A stretch of 64,000 nucleotides of DNA from Selaginella tamariscina (GCA_003024785.1 PUQB01000956.1:1-64000); one strand, 5' to 3'; positions 12,488 to 24,839 are shown, counted from the stretch's first letter. Translations and numbers: made by a program. The notes: generated by a model from the letters alone, not told the origin.

Positions 12488-12512
12488 CCCTAAACTGGCT
12501 TTAGGGTTAGGG
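12488..12512. promoter_or_regulatory. Inverted telomere-type repeats upstream of the TRF-like gene
   Basis: CCCTAAA (12488-12494), a 5-base spacer, TTTAGGG (12500-12506) and a further TTAGGG (12507-12512). The first two form an exact 7-bp inverted repeat. It lies about 90-110 bp upstream of the ATG of a protein whose family binds this repeat. Teloboxes are also common in plant promoters of housekeeping genes, so the match may be ordinary. Confidence 0.6.
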
Positions 12513-12641
12513 CTCCTCAACGGTAACGCTTCTTTACTTATTTCAAATATTTGCACACACGCTGGTTTTTGTGGATAGTACACACGACCTGTTATAACAT
12601 ACACATGCATATATGTGTATATGAACTACTACTACAGGAAA

Positions 12642-12656
12642 TGCCCAGAATGGGCA
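12642..12656. repeat. First copy of palindrome TGCCCA-GAA-TGGGCA
   Basis: A perfect 6-bp inverted repeat with 3-base spacer. A second copy differing at one spacer base sits at 12826-12840, just before the PPR start codon. This copy directly follows an acceptor-like ctactacag and precedes a donor-like ctg|gtaagt at ~12686, so it may sit in a 5' exon of the PPR transcript. Confidence 0.5.
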
Positions 12657-12825
12657 ACACCATTAAAAGAGTGATGCATATACTGGTAAGTATTACACAT
12701 AACAATGCTAGTTTTGGACAGGCAAGAACAGCTTGAGTATATGATTCGAGTTTCTTCAAGTTTCATTACTGAATCGAGGATCCAGAAGCCAATGAGTTCA
12801 GCAGGTATTTACACAGTTTGATATA

Positions 12826-12840
12826 TGCCCAGGATGGGCA
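12826..12840. repeat. Second copy of palindrome TGCCCA-GGA-TGGGCA
   Basis: The repeat of the motif at 12642-12656, 184 bp downstream and immediately upstream of the probable PPR start at 12845. It may be a regulatory element or the trace of a small duplication; no function can be read from it. Confidence 0.5.
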
Positions 12841-12844
12841 TGTA

Positions 12845-15550
12845 ATGTTTTGGAGATTGAGAATTACAAAGCCAACAAATATCCTTGGTATTAAGCATAT
12901 ATATGGGAAACCACATAGAGACCCACTGGACAACCTCGAGAAGGATATCGAGGTCGATTCGTACGCATCACTTGTCGAGGTTGTATCAACTCAAAGTCTC
13001 TCTCTCGGGTTCAAGCTGCAATTGCACGCGCGCGGCACAGTAACAATGTTTATCTCTCAAATCTCCTTGTGCAAATGCATGCAAAACTTGGAAGCCTACA
13101 TGTGGCACGTTCTGTGTTGAAAGTATTAGGCACAAAAACCTCTTCACGTGGAACATCATGATGTGTGCATATTCTCAACGTGGGCATTCCCGGGAAGCGG
13201 TCGAACTCTACCGAAGGATGGATGTGCCACCGAATGGAATGACTTATACAAGCATTCTTTCAGCATGCTCTAGTTTGAACGATCTCAAACAAGGGGAAGA
13301 AATCCATTCTTCAATCCTTGCTAGCAGCGTCGAGTCCTCAGTCATCCTCGATACTGCCATTGTTAGCATGTATGCAAAATGCGGGAGCTTAGAGATGGCT
13401 AAACAAGTTTTTGGAAGGATTCCACGTAAGACAGTTGCTTCGTATAACGCTCTCATAGCCGCATACGCCCAGCAAGGGCATGCGAAGGAAGCTCTCGAGG
13501 TTTATGAGACAATGGACGCTAGGCCGGACCGTGTAACTTTTGTAAGCGTGCTCGGGGCATGCTACGAGAAGTCAGTGCTTGAGAGTGTACATAAGAGGAT
13601 AACTGAGGTGGGATATCAATCCGATATTGTTGTTGCTACTTCTCTAGTAAGCATGTACGCGAAGATCGGGTGCCTTGCGAGTGCAGAGACGGTGTTCCGT
13701 GGGATTGAGAAGAAGAACTTGGTCACGTGGAACTCCATGATTGCAGGTTATGCTCAGAACGGGAGGAACAAGGAGGCTCTTCAACTCTACAAGAAGATGG
13801 ACTTGGAGGGTGTATTTCCCGACGGTATAACGTTTGCATCTATTCTCGGAGCGTGCGAGAGTGTTCAGGACGGTGAGATGATCCATCGAGATTGTGTAGA
13901 ATGTTCACAGGATAGAATGGTTGTGGAGACGGCTCTCCTGAGAATGTATGCGAGGCTGGGAAAGTTGAAAGAAGCAATGGAGATCTTCCAGGGAATGGAA
14001 GCTCGCGATGTGGTTGCATGGAATGCGATAATCGGAGCGTGCTCCCAGCACGGAGAGTGGCAGCACGCCATTGTGCTTTTCAGGAGGATGATGAGTATCG
14101 CTAATGTGAAACCCGACAAGACGACTTTCACCAGTGTTTTGAGTGCCTGTGCGAACTCAGGGGCTCTACAAGTTGGCAAGGAGATAGACACAAAGTTTGT
14201 GGCTTCGAGCGGGCTTGCAGCAGAGATTGGAGTCCGGAATGCCCTGTTGAATCTCTATGCGAAGTGCGGGAGCGTAGAGTTTGCAAGGAAAGTCTTTGAC
14301 GAGATGGAATCCCGCGATGAAGTCTCCATGAACATCATGATCACTGCATACGCACAACAGGGCCTCGGTGAAGAATCTATACATCTCTTCAGAGAGATGG
14401 ACTTGGAAGGGATACGACCAGATGATACTACATATGCAAGTGTTCTCACTGCGTGTTCCTGCACGGGATCTCTCCTGCTCGGCTCAAGAATACACGCCAG
14501 AGTTAGCCAGTCGACCAGCTTCTTACCCAATGTTGTTCTTGAGACGGCTCTGGTAAGCATGTATGGGAAGTGTGGGACGCTTGAACAATCCAGAGCGGTA
14601 TTCGATGAGATGATCGATCGAAACTCAGTGACCTGGAATGCAATACTTGCAGCATGTGCTCATCACGGGGGAGGAGACTCAGCCACTGAGCTCTTCAAGA
14701 AGCCGTGTGTAACGGGATAGAACTCGATTCGGCGAGCTTCGTGTCGGTTCTTATTGCATGTAGCCACTCGGGGATGCTTAGAACAGGTCACGAGATATTC
14801 CTCATGATGGTGTATGATTTTCAAGTAGAGCCTGTCGCTGAGAGCTACAGGTGCATGGTAGATCTCCTTGCTCGGTCGGGACGTATTCCAGATGCAGAGG
14901 AGCTCATGAGGTGCATGCCTTTTGAACCAGATGCAATAGCGTGGAGGACGGTACTTGCAGCTTGTAAAACGCAGGGGAAGTTGCAGGACGCAAGCTCGGC
15001 TGCGGAGAAAGCGTTTGATCTGGATCCTGATAATACTGCTCCTTATGTTCTCCTCTCGAGCATGTATTCTGTAGCTGGTAAGCAGGACGAGTTTATCGGC
15101 CTCCGGAACTTGATGAAGGAGAGAGCTATGAAGAAGACGGTCCCCGGGCTGAGCGTGATTGAGGTTGTTGGTAAGGTACATGAGTTTGTTGCAGGAGATT
15201 CAAAGCACTCGAGGATCGAGGGGATATTGACCGAGCTAGAGCGACTGAGGAGCGAGATGAAGAAGCTTGGATACGTTCCTGGCGTTTCGGACGTGGTGCA
15301 TGATGTTGAGGAGGACGACAAGGAGAGGATTGTCGGACTTCATAGTGAGAAGTTGGCCGTCGGATTTGGCTTGATCGCTACAAGAAACGGGAGTCCATTG
15401 AGGATTATTAAGAATCTCAGAGTGTGTGTGGATTGCCATGCTTTTATTAAGTTGGCTTCGCAGATAACTGGCAGGGAGATTCTAGTGAGGGATGCGAACC
15501 GGTTTCATCGCTTTCACAATGCTTCCTGTTCCTGTGGAGATTACTGGTAG
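12845..15550 (+). CDS. PLS-class pentatricopeptide-repeat protein with E and DYW domains (organelle RNA editing factor), three frame breaks
   Basis: Translation from ATG 12845 (MFWRLRITKPTNILGIKHIY, basic and free of acidic residues, a plausible organelle transit peptide) runs through a long series of ~31-36-residue PPR motifs, e.g. SYNALIAAYAQQGHAKEALE and TWNSMIAGYAQNGRNKEALQ, to an E/E+ region and a complete DYW domain. The DYW domain has the HxE deaminase motif (LHSEKLAVGF), the CVDCH zinc motif and terminal CSCGDYW. Known role: sequence-specific C-to-U editing of mitochondrial or plastid transcripts, the DYW domain being the cytidine deaminase. The coding region is intronless, as is usual for this class. 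Breaks at ~12978, ~13116 and ~14698 are each repaired by one base (for instance a G in AAG(G)AA at 14698), with perfect PPR continuity across them. Upstream ATGs exist in other frames; 12845 is the first usable one in frame. Confidence 0.88.
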
Positions 15551-18500
15551 GCTCTGTTTTTCTTCTCTCTCTTAATTATTTATTATTATTTTATAAAATA
15601 TTGAGGTAATTATTTTAATATTTTATATATTTTTGTATTTCTATGATAAACATTGTTTCATTTCAGAAAATTATTTTATTATATTTAAAAAGTTATTACA
15701 TACATATTTCAAAAAATTTATATAAGTATAAGAGAATATAAATTTTCTTAAGAATCTTTAATTGAATGCATGTTTATGCATAAGACAATTCTGATATGTT
15801 ATTTAAGTAACATGTCTAAAAATACTAAAAGAGCTCATATTCTTAAATGTTAAATTATATTATATAAAAAAAGAACACTCGTATGCTCATGTTAAGTAAA
15901 GATTATATATTACATTTATATCATTTGTGATTAATGTTCTTAAATAAAAATAAAATATTATTAGTTCTAATATTATGAATCCTTAAGTAATTTAATATAG
16001 TTATATTCTCAATTTAAAAATAATTAAAATAAAAATATTCTATAATTACTACTTTTTAAAACAAAATTTAAGAGTGAAGTGAAAATTTAATTAAAACATA
16101 GATTACTAATATATTCTAACATTTTTATTATTACCTTTTTAAACAAAAATATTAATTAGTATAGCTTTAACATATGTTACATTACCTCCTTATTTTAAAA
16201 TGTAATAATTTTCTTACAATTACCATTTCTTAAATTAAATTTAAAATTAAAGATTAAATTAAATTTACTCTTTACATTGTAGACCTTTAGCATGATTTTA
16301 TGAATTTAATAAGGGTGTTTAAATTTACTAGTATAATTGTTTTTTCTTTTATTTAACTAAAGTTATTTAAAAGGGAAAGAAAATACAACATATAAACAGA
16401 TAACAACTAATTAAGAATGTATTTATAATTATAAGAACTGTGATAATGATTAGAAACATGATTATGATGGTGTTAAAAGTATTAAGTATTATAATATTTT
16501 GATTTGATAAGTATTATTCTTTAAATAAATAACACAATAATGTTTGGTGCGAGTGGGGAAGTGAATGTTGGAATAATGCTTTGGAAGTCATTTTAATGTA
16601 CACGTCAATGATTAATAATTAATTATATAATATACCTTAAAAATCATAGTTTGTTTATTAAATTGAAAAAAGGAGTGTTTAAGCATTATATAGGTAGATC
16701 CTATAAAGGTTATATAATCTTATAGCAAAAATATTTCATATATGTTTCCAATGTGCAATACTTTTTAAATTTATTAATTTTTTATTTAAAGTTGAATTAA
16801 TTTTTCAGATTTTAAGAAAAAGAATAATTCTTGTTTATACAAATATATTTTAGCCATACACTATAGATACAAGTGAATACTTTGCATTATACTATTAAAA
16901 GTGTTCTTTTCAAAAAAAATTAATTACTTTCTTTATTCAATTCAATGTCATATATTAATTATGATCTTTATAACAAAAAATTTTTTTAAACTCACTTTTG
17001 AAAATGACATTATTTTTTTTAACTATATTGTGACAAAAACTTAATATTCTTCATTGTCAATATAAAAAAATACATATTTAAAATATCTTAAAAATTGTCA
17101 TATAATTCAATTGCAAATATAAGAAGTTTGTTATGATTATGTGAATATCATAAACTTCACATACATAAAGCATGAGATTATGTCACATAAATATTGTAAA
17201 CATTAAAATTATCATGTATTAAGATCTTTGAACACACAGCTATATAAAAATGTATTAAGATATATAATTTTATTTAATTACAACACTATATAATGTTGAT
17301 GTTCATTTTGTTTTACATTATAAATTTAATGATGTAGATATTTTATTTAATTACAACACTAGTTATTATAATATTGATTTGTTTTTAGATTTTAAAATTA
17401 TTCATTTGATGGTTTTAATGCATTTTTAATCTCTTAAAAATTTTAACTTTTTGATTCATGATGTTTATTTAATGGTTCAGTACATTTTTAATTCTTTTAA
17501 ATATTTTAATTTCTTAATTTAAATAGTTTAGGTTTTGATACAGGTTAATTTGTTTTTTAATCCTAAATTTTCTTTTTTATTATTTTTATTCTTTGTTACA
17601 TTTGTTTTTCACCTAATATATTGTTTAGAAATCTTAGTGATACAATTAATTAATTTATTTAATAAATTTAATTTAATACGGTTTAACCAGGATCGGACGC
17701 ACGCGAAACACTGTTTTTGAACAAAAGGGACATGGTTGCCAACTAGCATGCATTTAACAATATTGGTTTCTTCAATTTAAGTTATATTTTTACCACTATC
17801 TTTTATTTACTTATTCACAACTTAAGTTATACTTTCATTACCACTTGTTATTATTACAAAAAAAAAAAAAATTATCTTAAATTCCAAGCTTTCTTCAAAA
17901 CATGACTTTATTATTTAGTGTAAAAATTTTAAAATATATCTAATTCTAAAAAGTTTTAGTATATTTCAATTTAATTATGTAATCTTTAAATTTAAATTTT
18001 TAGGATTCATTTTAGCTTGACCTTTTAGGTATATAAGGTTTGCTATTAAAGTTCAATTGTATGTTAATTTTCTCATCATTTTTTCTTTTATGAAAAAGGT
18101 TCTATATTATTTATATATAATATATTTTTTTCCATGTCAGTGCTTTAACAATTTAATTACTTCTTTCCCAAGGAATTCACTTTTAAGAATGTGGGTAAAT
18201 ACAACTAATTACTTTTATGATTTCTTTTGTATAATAACCTTTAGGGGTATAAATAATATTATGAAAAATTTATAATTTAATAGTATATTTGGGGTGTTGT
18301 TAACCTTAAGCAAGTAAAGTGAACTCCTTGAGTATAGTAATTGTTTTTTAAAATGTCATTTGAAATAAAGTGCAATGTGTTCAACTTTATAATTGTTAGT
18401 GTATTATAACAAAAGGGACACGTAGTGACCTTCTTCTCAAAAGAGTTAAATACATGCAAATTTGATGACCTATACATAAAAAATAAATGAATGCTAACAT

Positions 18501-21323
18501 TTTTATTTTATAAGTTATGGCATTGTAAATAAGGTTTAGGGTTTAAGGTTTAGGAATATTATGTCATTTTGACATTTAAAAGACCATTAAAATGGTTAAA
18601 CATGTATTTGGTGGCCTCAATTTCATAAGTATATAGAACAATTTATGTATTTTTGTGTCTTGTCTAAGTGTTTAGGTTTTCTCTAGCCTTATCATATTAT
18701 AGAACATTCATGAAAATTCATCTTCATGAATTCCTCATAAATCTTCAATTTCTTATGAATTTGATACAATTATAATATTAATTAATTAATTTTTAAGTGA
18801 TATGGTACATTAGACTTGGTATATCAAAAGTACTTAATAACATTGTTAGTGATTAAATTTTTAATTCATTTTTATTTTAATAATGATTCTTATAACATCT
18901 TCAGATTAAAGTAAAGCTAGCAATCACACACATGATAACTGAGTTGATTTGTTATTATAACTAAGTCTAGTTATAACAATTTATATTTTTTTCATATGAT
19001 AGTCTTCATTCTTTATTAATTCTCAATTCCGCCCACATTGATTTTTTCAACAATGCCAAATTTAAAGCTCGTTGCAAACGACTTAATGAATCATCTTCAT
19101 TTTATTTAAAATAAGGTCACTCATCAACTTCAAAGAGCTCAAGAATTTCGATGGTATTTCGATAATATTCGATGGTATGCAATTGATAAGTTTCATTTTG
19201 ATACTTATATTTTTTCAGTTTGAAAAGGTTGTTTCATCCACATTAAATGTATGACAAACTAAACTATTATTTTTAACTTTCTATTTCAATGTTTCATTTT
19301 CAAATTCTAATATATTTCTTTTTATTCATCTTAAATTGTGCTATTACCGTTACTTCTTATTATTAGTAATGAACTAGGATATTCCACAAGTGAATGAACA
19401 TGGATTTTAATATTTGTATTATATTATTATGTGTTTATGATTTATCATATAATCAAATATACATAAACCCAATTCCTAATTAATGAACTTCAATTTGAGA
19501 AACATTATCAAATATTAGAATATTTTATTATTTTAAAGGTCTAGTATTTAGGATTAAGGCTACTTAAAATTTATTTAATTAGGATTCATTTTACATAAAA
19601 AAAGAAAAGAATATGAAAAATCTTTTTATAAAAGAAGAAGAGTAAAAAAAGCAATGTACAAACTAATCTTAATTGATATATTAAACTTAACAAAATCAAA
19701 TTGATATTAATTGATTATATTGAACCTTAAAAACAATTCTTCTATCTTTAAGATACATAAACTAGTGTTAGATTGTTTATATTAAACCCTAATAAAATTA
19801 ACTTTTATATATCTAAGAGATACACTTCAGTTAATTGGTGTGATTATCAAACCTATATTATTCAACACTCATATCTTTAAAATACTCTTAATTTAACATA
19901 TTCTATAAACAATCATAAACTTTTAATATATAAGAACCATTTTTATTAAGGTTCAACAAAAACCATTCTTTCTTTCTATTTAATACTTTTATAAAATTTT
20001 ATTTTCAAGTTGATAATACTTAAATAAAATCTAAATCATTTAATTAAAACATCAATTATTTTAATTAAACAATGTTTATAATATGCTTACATAAACATAA
20101 AAAATTTCTAAGATATACCGTTAGCATTTCATAAATGAAACTTAAAACTAATATAAAATCTAAGAACATCCAATTATAACATATTCTTAAGATATACTCT
20201 ATCATTAAATTTTAAAACCCCCTTATCTTATATCCTTACGTGTCATCTATCTAAACCCACCGTGTCAAATGAAAATTCTAATATTTAATTAAATATATAT
20301 TTAACATATTCTACATTGAACATAATCATTTAAGTCTGATATATTCTAATATATTTTAATTTTTTTTATAATTACTAAGTTAGAATAGAATTTAAAATAA
20401 AAATAAAATAACAACCATCTGATAAAAATATTCTTATATTATCCTATATCATTAATACAATTTCGCTCACTCGAAATAAATTTTCCCCTTACATGTAAAA
20501 CAACCTTTACCATTTCTTAAATAAAGTAATTTATATTATTTTTCAAAAAAAACATTACAATTCAAACTAAATTTAATTAAAACATACTACTACATTACTA
20601 TATTTTAATCTTCCCTTATTAAAAATTAGTTTTTTCAAAACGATTAACAGTAATGCATAATAATTTCACTAAAAATGACTTTAAAAAAGCTATTTTACAT
20701 TATATTGTCATATATGATAATGGTTATTTTATATATTAATTAAACATTTCAAGTTACTGACCAAGCTAGAGGACTTAAAACACATGTACACACACGCGTC
20801 AAAGCACCTGCCGGCATTTATGCACATAGAAAAACTATCTGTTTGTAGATACACACATGGGTGTTATATGTGCGGTGTGTATACATGTATGTTGTTTGAC
20901 ACTTGAATTCTAAGTAACAACACCGTCTTACGTAACATACATACCTATTAGTGTATTAATATAATGAATGCTGACACATGAGTTGAAATTTCAATTTAGA
21001 ATGATGAAACTCAAACATTGTATGATTAAACATTAAAACCATATTGACATGTGTATATATCATCAGTAATCAATGAAATGGACAAAAGTATATATTATTA
21101 TTAAATATATAACATTAAAACCATGAGAATATCTGCTAATTTGCAATGTGTATATATATATATTAAGAGCACAGACACACAAGAATATATGCACAAAGAC
21201 ACAGACAGACATAATAAAGTTAATAAGTAATGTACTATCATGATATCTATCCCCGCAGAATCTGCTAAAGAAACAACACAAGCGATTCTTCTAAATATCT
21301 AAATAACTATAATTAATTAAAAA
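15551..21323. other. AT-rich gene desert
   Basis: About 5.8 kb of very AT-rich DNA with no convincing coding frame on either strand; longest frames are short, hydrophobic and T-rich. It contains a poly-A run near 17860 and a weak local duplication around 17265-17385 (shared tttatttaattacaacacta). Near 20800-21200 it becomes richer in (CA)n/(TA)n tracts, as seen next to genes elsewhere in this window. Confidence 0.6.
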
Positions 21324-21713
21324 TCATTTTGTGGGTGAGCCACAATTGGGACAAAACCTAAAACTGGGACTCAGAGGAGCAGAACATGAGCAACACTGTA
21401 GAGGCACAGGGGCCTTGAACTCCTCAGGAGCCACTCTCGGCCGTTCGATCTTTGCAACATCCGCCGGAATCAACAGCCCGCAATCGTTGCAATTCACTGC
21501 TGGCCCCTTCGCTTCCCATCTCCACACAGGCACAAAAAATACCTTAAGCACCTGGAACAAATTAAATATATAGCAAAATTTTAATTTCTAATAAAATACC
21601 TTGTCATATTCAACTAAATCAGCAGCTCCTCCGCATCTCAAACACCTTGCAGCGTTTCTCTCAAGTATCTTGCGTACTTCCGAACTTACTCCGCCTATGA
21701 AAAAGAAGAACAT
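21324..21713 (-). CDS. Small zinc-ribbon protein, intact
   Basis: Two exons, 21713-21600 and 21551-21324, with a 48-bp intron at a codon boundary, give 113 residues and no frame break. It begins MFFFFIGGVSSEVRKIL and has four Cys pairs: CLRC (residues ~24-27), CNDC, CCSC and CPNC, followed by GSPTK and a stop. Between them lies VLKVFFVPVWRW. This arrangement (FFFF start, CxxC, FFVPVWRW, CxxC, terminal FRFCPNCG) is that of a conserved plant and fungal zinc-ribbon family of unknown function. Probable role: metal-stabilised fold for protein or nucleic-acid contact; no catalytic motif is seen. It is transcribed away from the PLATZ gene with about 430 bp between the two starts. Confidence 0.85.
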
Positions 21714-22148
21714 ATTGTAATCCACTCAAGAGCATATACTAATGGAATATTCAAGAACAAGGAAACTTGGACCCCACGGCAGCTCCTGAGCCGTCGGATC
21801 CCGTATAGTACGTGGAATGAGCCACTAACAGTCGTCCTGTTTGCATGGACGCCCGCACGTGTCGTGTATGCCGACGTGGAGAGAAATTCCGCAGACGTGG
21901 CGCTTTCCACGTCACTTGGGCGAGGAGACGAATCCCATTTGGGAAACCGGCGGGGCACCAGCCACATGTCCTAGGATGGACACGTCCTCCTCCGCTTCCA
22001 AAGAACAAAGAAGAATGGCTCTCACTCCCACGCGAAGAATCCCTTAGTCGTTTTTTTCCTTCCTTTATTTGGACGTGGAAGGCATTTCCCCTGTTTCCGT
22101 CAACACCGCATTCCTCTTTGCTACCCGGAAGAACTAGATCGTTCCCCA
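21714..22148. promoter_or_regulatory. Shared intergenic region between divergent zinc-ribbon and PLATZ genes
   Basis: About 435 bp of unusually GC-rich sequence for this window separates two head-to-head genes and probably serves as a bidirectional promoter with both 5' UTRs. It carries repeated cacgtc/gacgtgg cores (for example around 21855-21915), which resemble ACGT-type plant bZIP sites. Open frames here encode nothing recognisable. Confidence 0.4.
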
Positions 22149-22982
22149 TTGTGGGTTTCCATCCGCTCTCCATCAGAAGGTCCATGTTGGCTACCTCAGT
22201 TTCTCACAGGTAACTATTTCTCCACTTGCAACCGCCACATCTCTGCCAGGACGGAGCGGAACCACTTCTGCATCGATTGTGTGCACGATGGTCCGGTTTG
22301 CCAGTCCGGACTCCATCTAGAGCACGACACTCACCGGAGTCTCCAAGTCCGTCGAGCTTCCCACCAGGACTGTGTCCGAGTTAGCGACATTGAGCAGCTA
22401 GCGAACATCTCCGGGATACAGACATATGTCATCAATGGGGCAAAAATCGTCTTCCTCCTCAGCCGCCCGCAGGAAAGGATCGCCAAAGGAGCAACGCATT
22501 GGTGCAAGAGCTGCAAGCGGACATTGTCGGATCCGACTGAGTTCTGCTCCATTAGTTGTAAGCTTTCGGCTGCCCGATCCAATGCCTCGGTGAGTCTCGC
22601 ATTACCATATCGACCTGAGCAGAATTCACGCAGTCCGAGCTCCCGTCCGAAGACATGCGAGCTTCAAAACGAGCCGGTTCTGGTTAAGTTACGAGCCGAG
22701 GATCTCACCGAGGAACAGAAGCTATCCAAGGCCGGTAAGAAGTTGCCGGTGAAGAAACGGAAGGTGGCATCTCGGATACCCGATTATGAGCTCGGTAGAA
22801 GGTCCCCGGTTACGGTTCTCCTCCCAGGCAGTCCCCAACACTCTGCAAACTCCCATAGCTGTTTATCGTCCTTGGAGCTCCCCTCTCCACAATATACTAA
22901 TGGGTCACAGGTTGCTTCTCTCTCCGAGGAAACACAGGAGAAAGGGGATACCAGTCCGGTCTCATGTCCAGTGAAGAGTTGA
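22149..22982 (+). CDS. PLATZ-family zinc-dependent DNA-binding protein
   Basis: An uninterrupted frame to TGA 22980-22982 encodes the PLATZ core: CWLPQFL, CNRH..HFCIDC..VCQSGLHLEHDTH (first zinc motif), LQVRRASHQDCVRVSDIEQL, ISGIQTYVINGAKIVFL, and CKSC(10)CSISC (second zinc motif). A basic cluster KKLPVKKRK in the C-terminal half is a probable nuclear signal; the remainder is Ser/Pro-rich. Known for the family: plant-specific binding to A/T-rich DNA and repression, or interaction with RNA polymerase III. The start is unresolved: the frame is open upstream but has no ATG before the conserved region, the only nearby ATG (22183) being in another frame, so either a base is missing or an upstream exon exists. 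Oddity: the last Cys of the usual CxxCxxxxCxxC cluster appears as Gly (VCQSG). Confidence 0.85.
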   Translation: MWVSIRSPSEGPCWLPQFLTGNYFSTCNRHISARTERNHFCIDCVHDGPVCQSGLHLEHDTHRSLQVRRASHQDCVRVSDIEQLANISGIQTYVINGAKIVFLLSRPQERIAKGATHWCKSCKRTLSDPTEFCSISCKLSAARSNASVSLALPYRPEQNSRSPSSRPKTCELQNEPVLVKLRAEDLTEEQKLSKAGKKLPVKKRKVASRIPDYELGRRSPVTVLLPGSPQHSANSHSCLSSLELPSPQYTNGSQVASLSEETQEKGDTSPVSCPVKS

Positions 22983-23231
22983 CCGTTCGTTGACCTGTCT
23001 GACCGTCGTTGACGTCCGAGAGTCTAGAATTAGAAGCGTGCTTTTTTCTTTTTGCTCCTGTATATAGTTGATCAGCAAAAGAGATGGTCAATATAATGTT
23101 TTATGAGTCTCTATGGGGGCGCACACACACACACACACACACACGTACCTGCACGTACATCCACACACGGAAGTATTAAGATGCTCTTTTACAGAATAGA
23201 TGGTTACACATATTAATACAGGCGCGCGTAC
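22983..23231. other. Convergent 3' region with (CA)n tract
   Basis: Short spacer between the ends of the PLATZ gene and the kinase gene, with a (CA)n run at 23121-23144. No coding signal. Confidence 0.6.
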
Positions 23232-24839
23232 CTATGAGGATGCTCTTTTATAGAAGAGGACGAGCAAGTAGAGATGTTCGAGCTCATTTACACACTCCCC
23301 CATTGAGGGACGTTTAGTGTCGTCGACTCGAACACAGGAGTATGCCAGCATTGAGAACCTTTTAATGGACTCCCATGAGCAGCAATCTATAGAGATCTCT
23401 GGGTCAACTATTTTCCTTAGTTTTCTGCTATCCTTTAATGAATCTCTAACCTGGAAAAGAATGTTGCATATACATAAATACACACATAGAGTTTTGAGAA
23501 AAGGTTAATTACTATAGGTCAACGCGTATGTACACAAAACACACACGCGTACGTAATACCTGTGTAACTAAGTTTTGTTTTGTGGTGGTGTGTGTGTGTT
23601 GTCTACGGGCCTTCGTCCTGTTAAGAGTTCGAGCAGTACCACGCCAAATGCATATACGTCGCTTTTTAACGTAATCCTTCCCGTCTGTTTGATTAAGCAT
23701 TGTCAAGTTAAATATGTTTAACACCGGTTTAACATCTGTTTAACCAATTATGCAATATTAACATGTGTGTGTGTGTGTGTGTGTGTGTAGCATCTTACGG
23801 CTGTGTAATGTGGATCAAAGTAACCAAGCGTGCCCAGAACTCTCGTGCTGACATAGCTTTTGTTTCCGAGTGGAACAAGCTTTGCAAGACCGAAATCAGA
23901 CACCTGCAAAACAATATGTATACACACATACATACATGTACGCATGTGTCTGTATATACTCATAAATGTACGAATATATTAGTATGTTTAAATAAGCTAT
24001 TATAAATAACCTTTGCTTGGAAATTATCGTCCAGGAGTATATTACTCGACTTGAAGTCTCTATGTATTATAGGATTTCCTATTGTTGGTCCGGCATGGAG
24101 ATATGCAAGGGCTCTAGCTGCGTTGAGTGCAATACGTACACGGACTTGCCAATCCATCTTTATCCTCACAATCCCTGTTTAAACATGTATGTGTGTGTAT
24201 CTAAAAATGTTTATACACTTATAAGATGTAGCTTACCATGCAAGTGTTCTTGTAAACTGCCTTGGGTCATGAACTCATATACTAACATCCGTTGTTTTCT
24301 GTCAGCACAGTAGCCAATTAATTTCACTAAACTTGGATGGTTTAACCTGCTAAGTATGTCAACTTCCACTCTAAACTCCCTCTCCCCTTGTGTTCCTCTA
24401 CTTAATGTTGGATCCATTTGTTTAATAGCCACTGCCTGTTTTATATATAGCTTAAACACACACACACACACACACACACACACTTTACAAATTTATACAT
24501 ATAATACCTTGCCAGTTCTTAGTACTCCACGATAAACCTTACCAAAACCTCCCTCGCCAATGAAGTTGTCATAACTAAAGCTGTTTGTGGCCTGGAACAT
24601 TTCTTTTAAAGTAAACACGACAGGAGGAACTGTTGCTGGCCTTAAACCAGGTGGAAGGGGTTTATCTTCCCAGTATTCCATAGGTTTCGGAGGCCCTACA
24701 TCATTTTATAAATATATATTACATTTTACAATATAAATATATGTATAGGTATATCTAGTTATATGTAGTTACATGCATTTTCATCTGCACTCTTGCTTCT
24801 CTTTCGTTTTCGCCACGCTGTGAGCAGCTTGGAAGCCAT
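23232..24839 (-). CDS. Receptor-like cytoplasmic kinase of subfamily VII (PBL28-like), one frame break
   Basis: Seven minus-strand exons: 24839-24773, 24695-24508, 24435-24237, 24174-24011, 23903-23799, 23684-23560, 23450-23232. The protein starts [20 protein letters not shown], with no signal or transmembrane segment, then [13 protein letters not shown] and a complete kinase domain: glycine loop [11 protein letters not shown], catalytic Lys in [21 protein letters not shown] (VSDFGLAKL), activation segment [40 protein letters not shown] and the final [14 protein letters not shown] and DFG are both intact, so an active Ser/Thr kinase is expected. The wording closely resembles Arabidopsis PBL28 as I remember it, a membrane-associated relay downstream of pattern-recognition receptors. 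Exon 6 is 125 nt and lacks one A (~23573) needed to keep NLVTQ in frame. Introns contain (CA)n and (GT)n tracts. The C-terminus is slightly divergent. Confidence 0.87.

Noticed and set aside
12221..12610. 129-codon minus-strand frame near the TRF-like start
   Set aside because: It overlaps the first exon and first intron of the TRF-like gene in another frame; the MEQHPP.. exon with good donor fits better.
14663..15181. 172-codon minus-strand frame
   Set aside because: Antisense shadow of the E/DYW part of the first PPR gene.
21751..22213. Overlapping open frames on both strands between the zinc-ribbon and PLATZ genes
   Set aside because: GC-rich promoter sequence is open by composition; no conserved motif in any frame.
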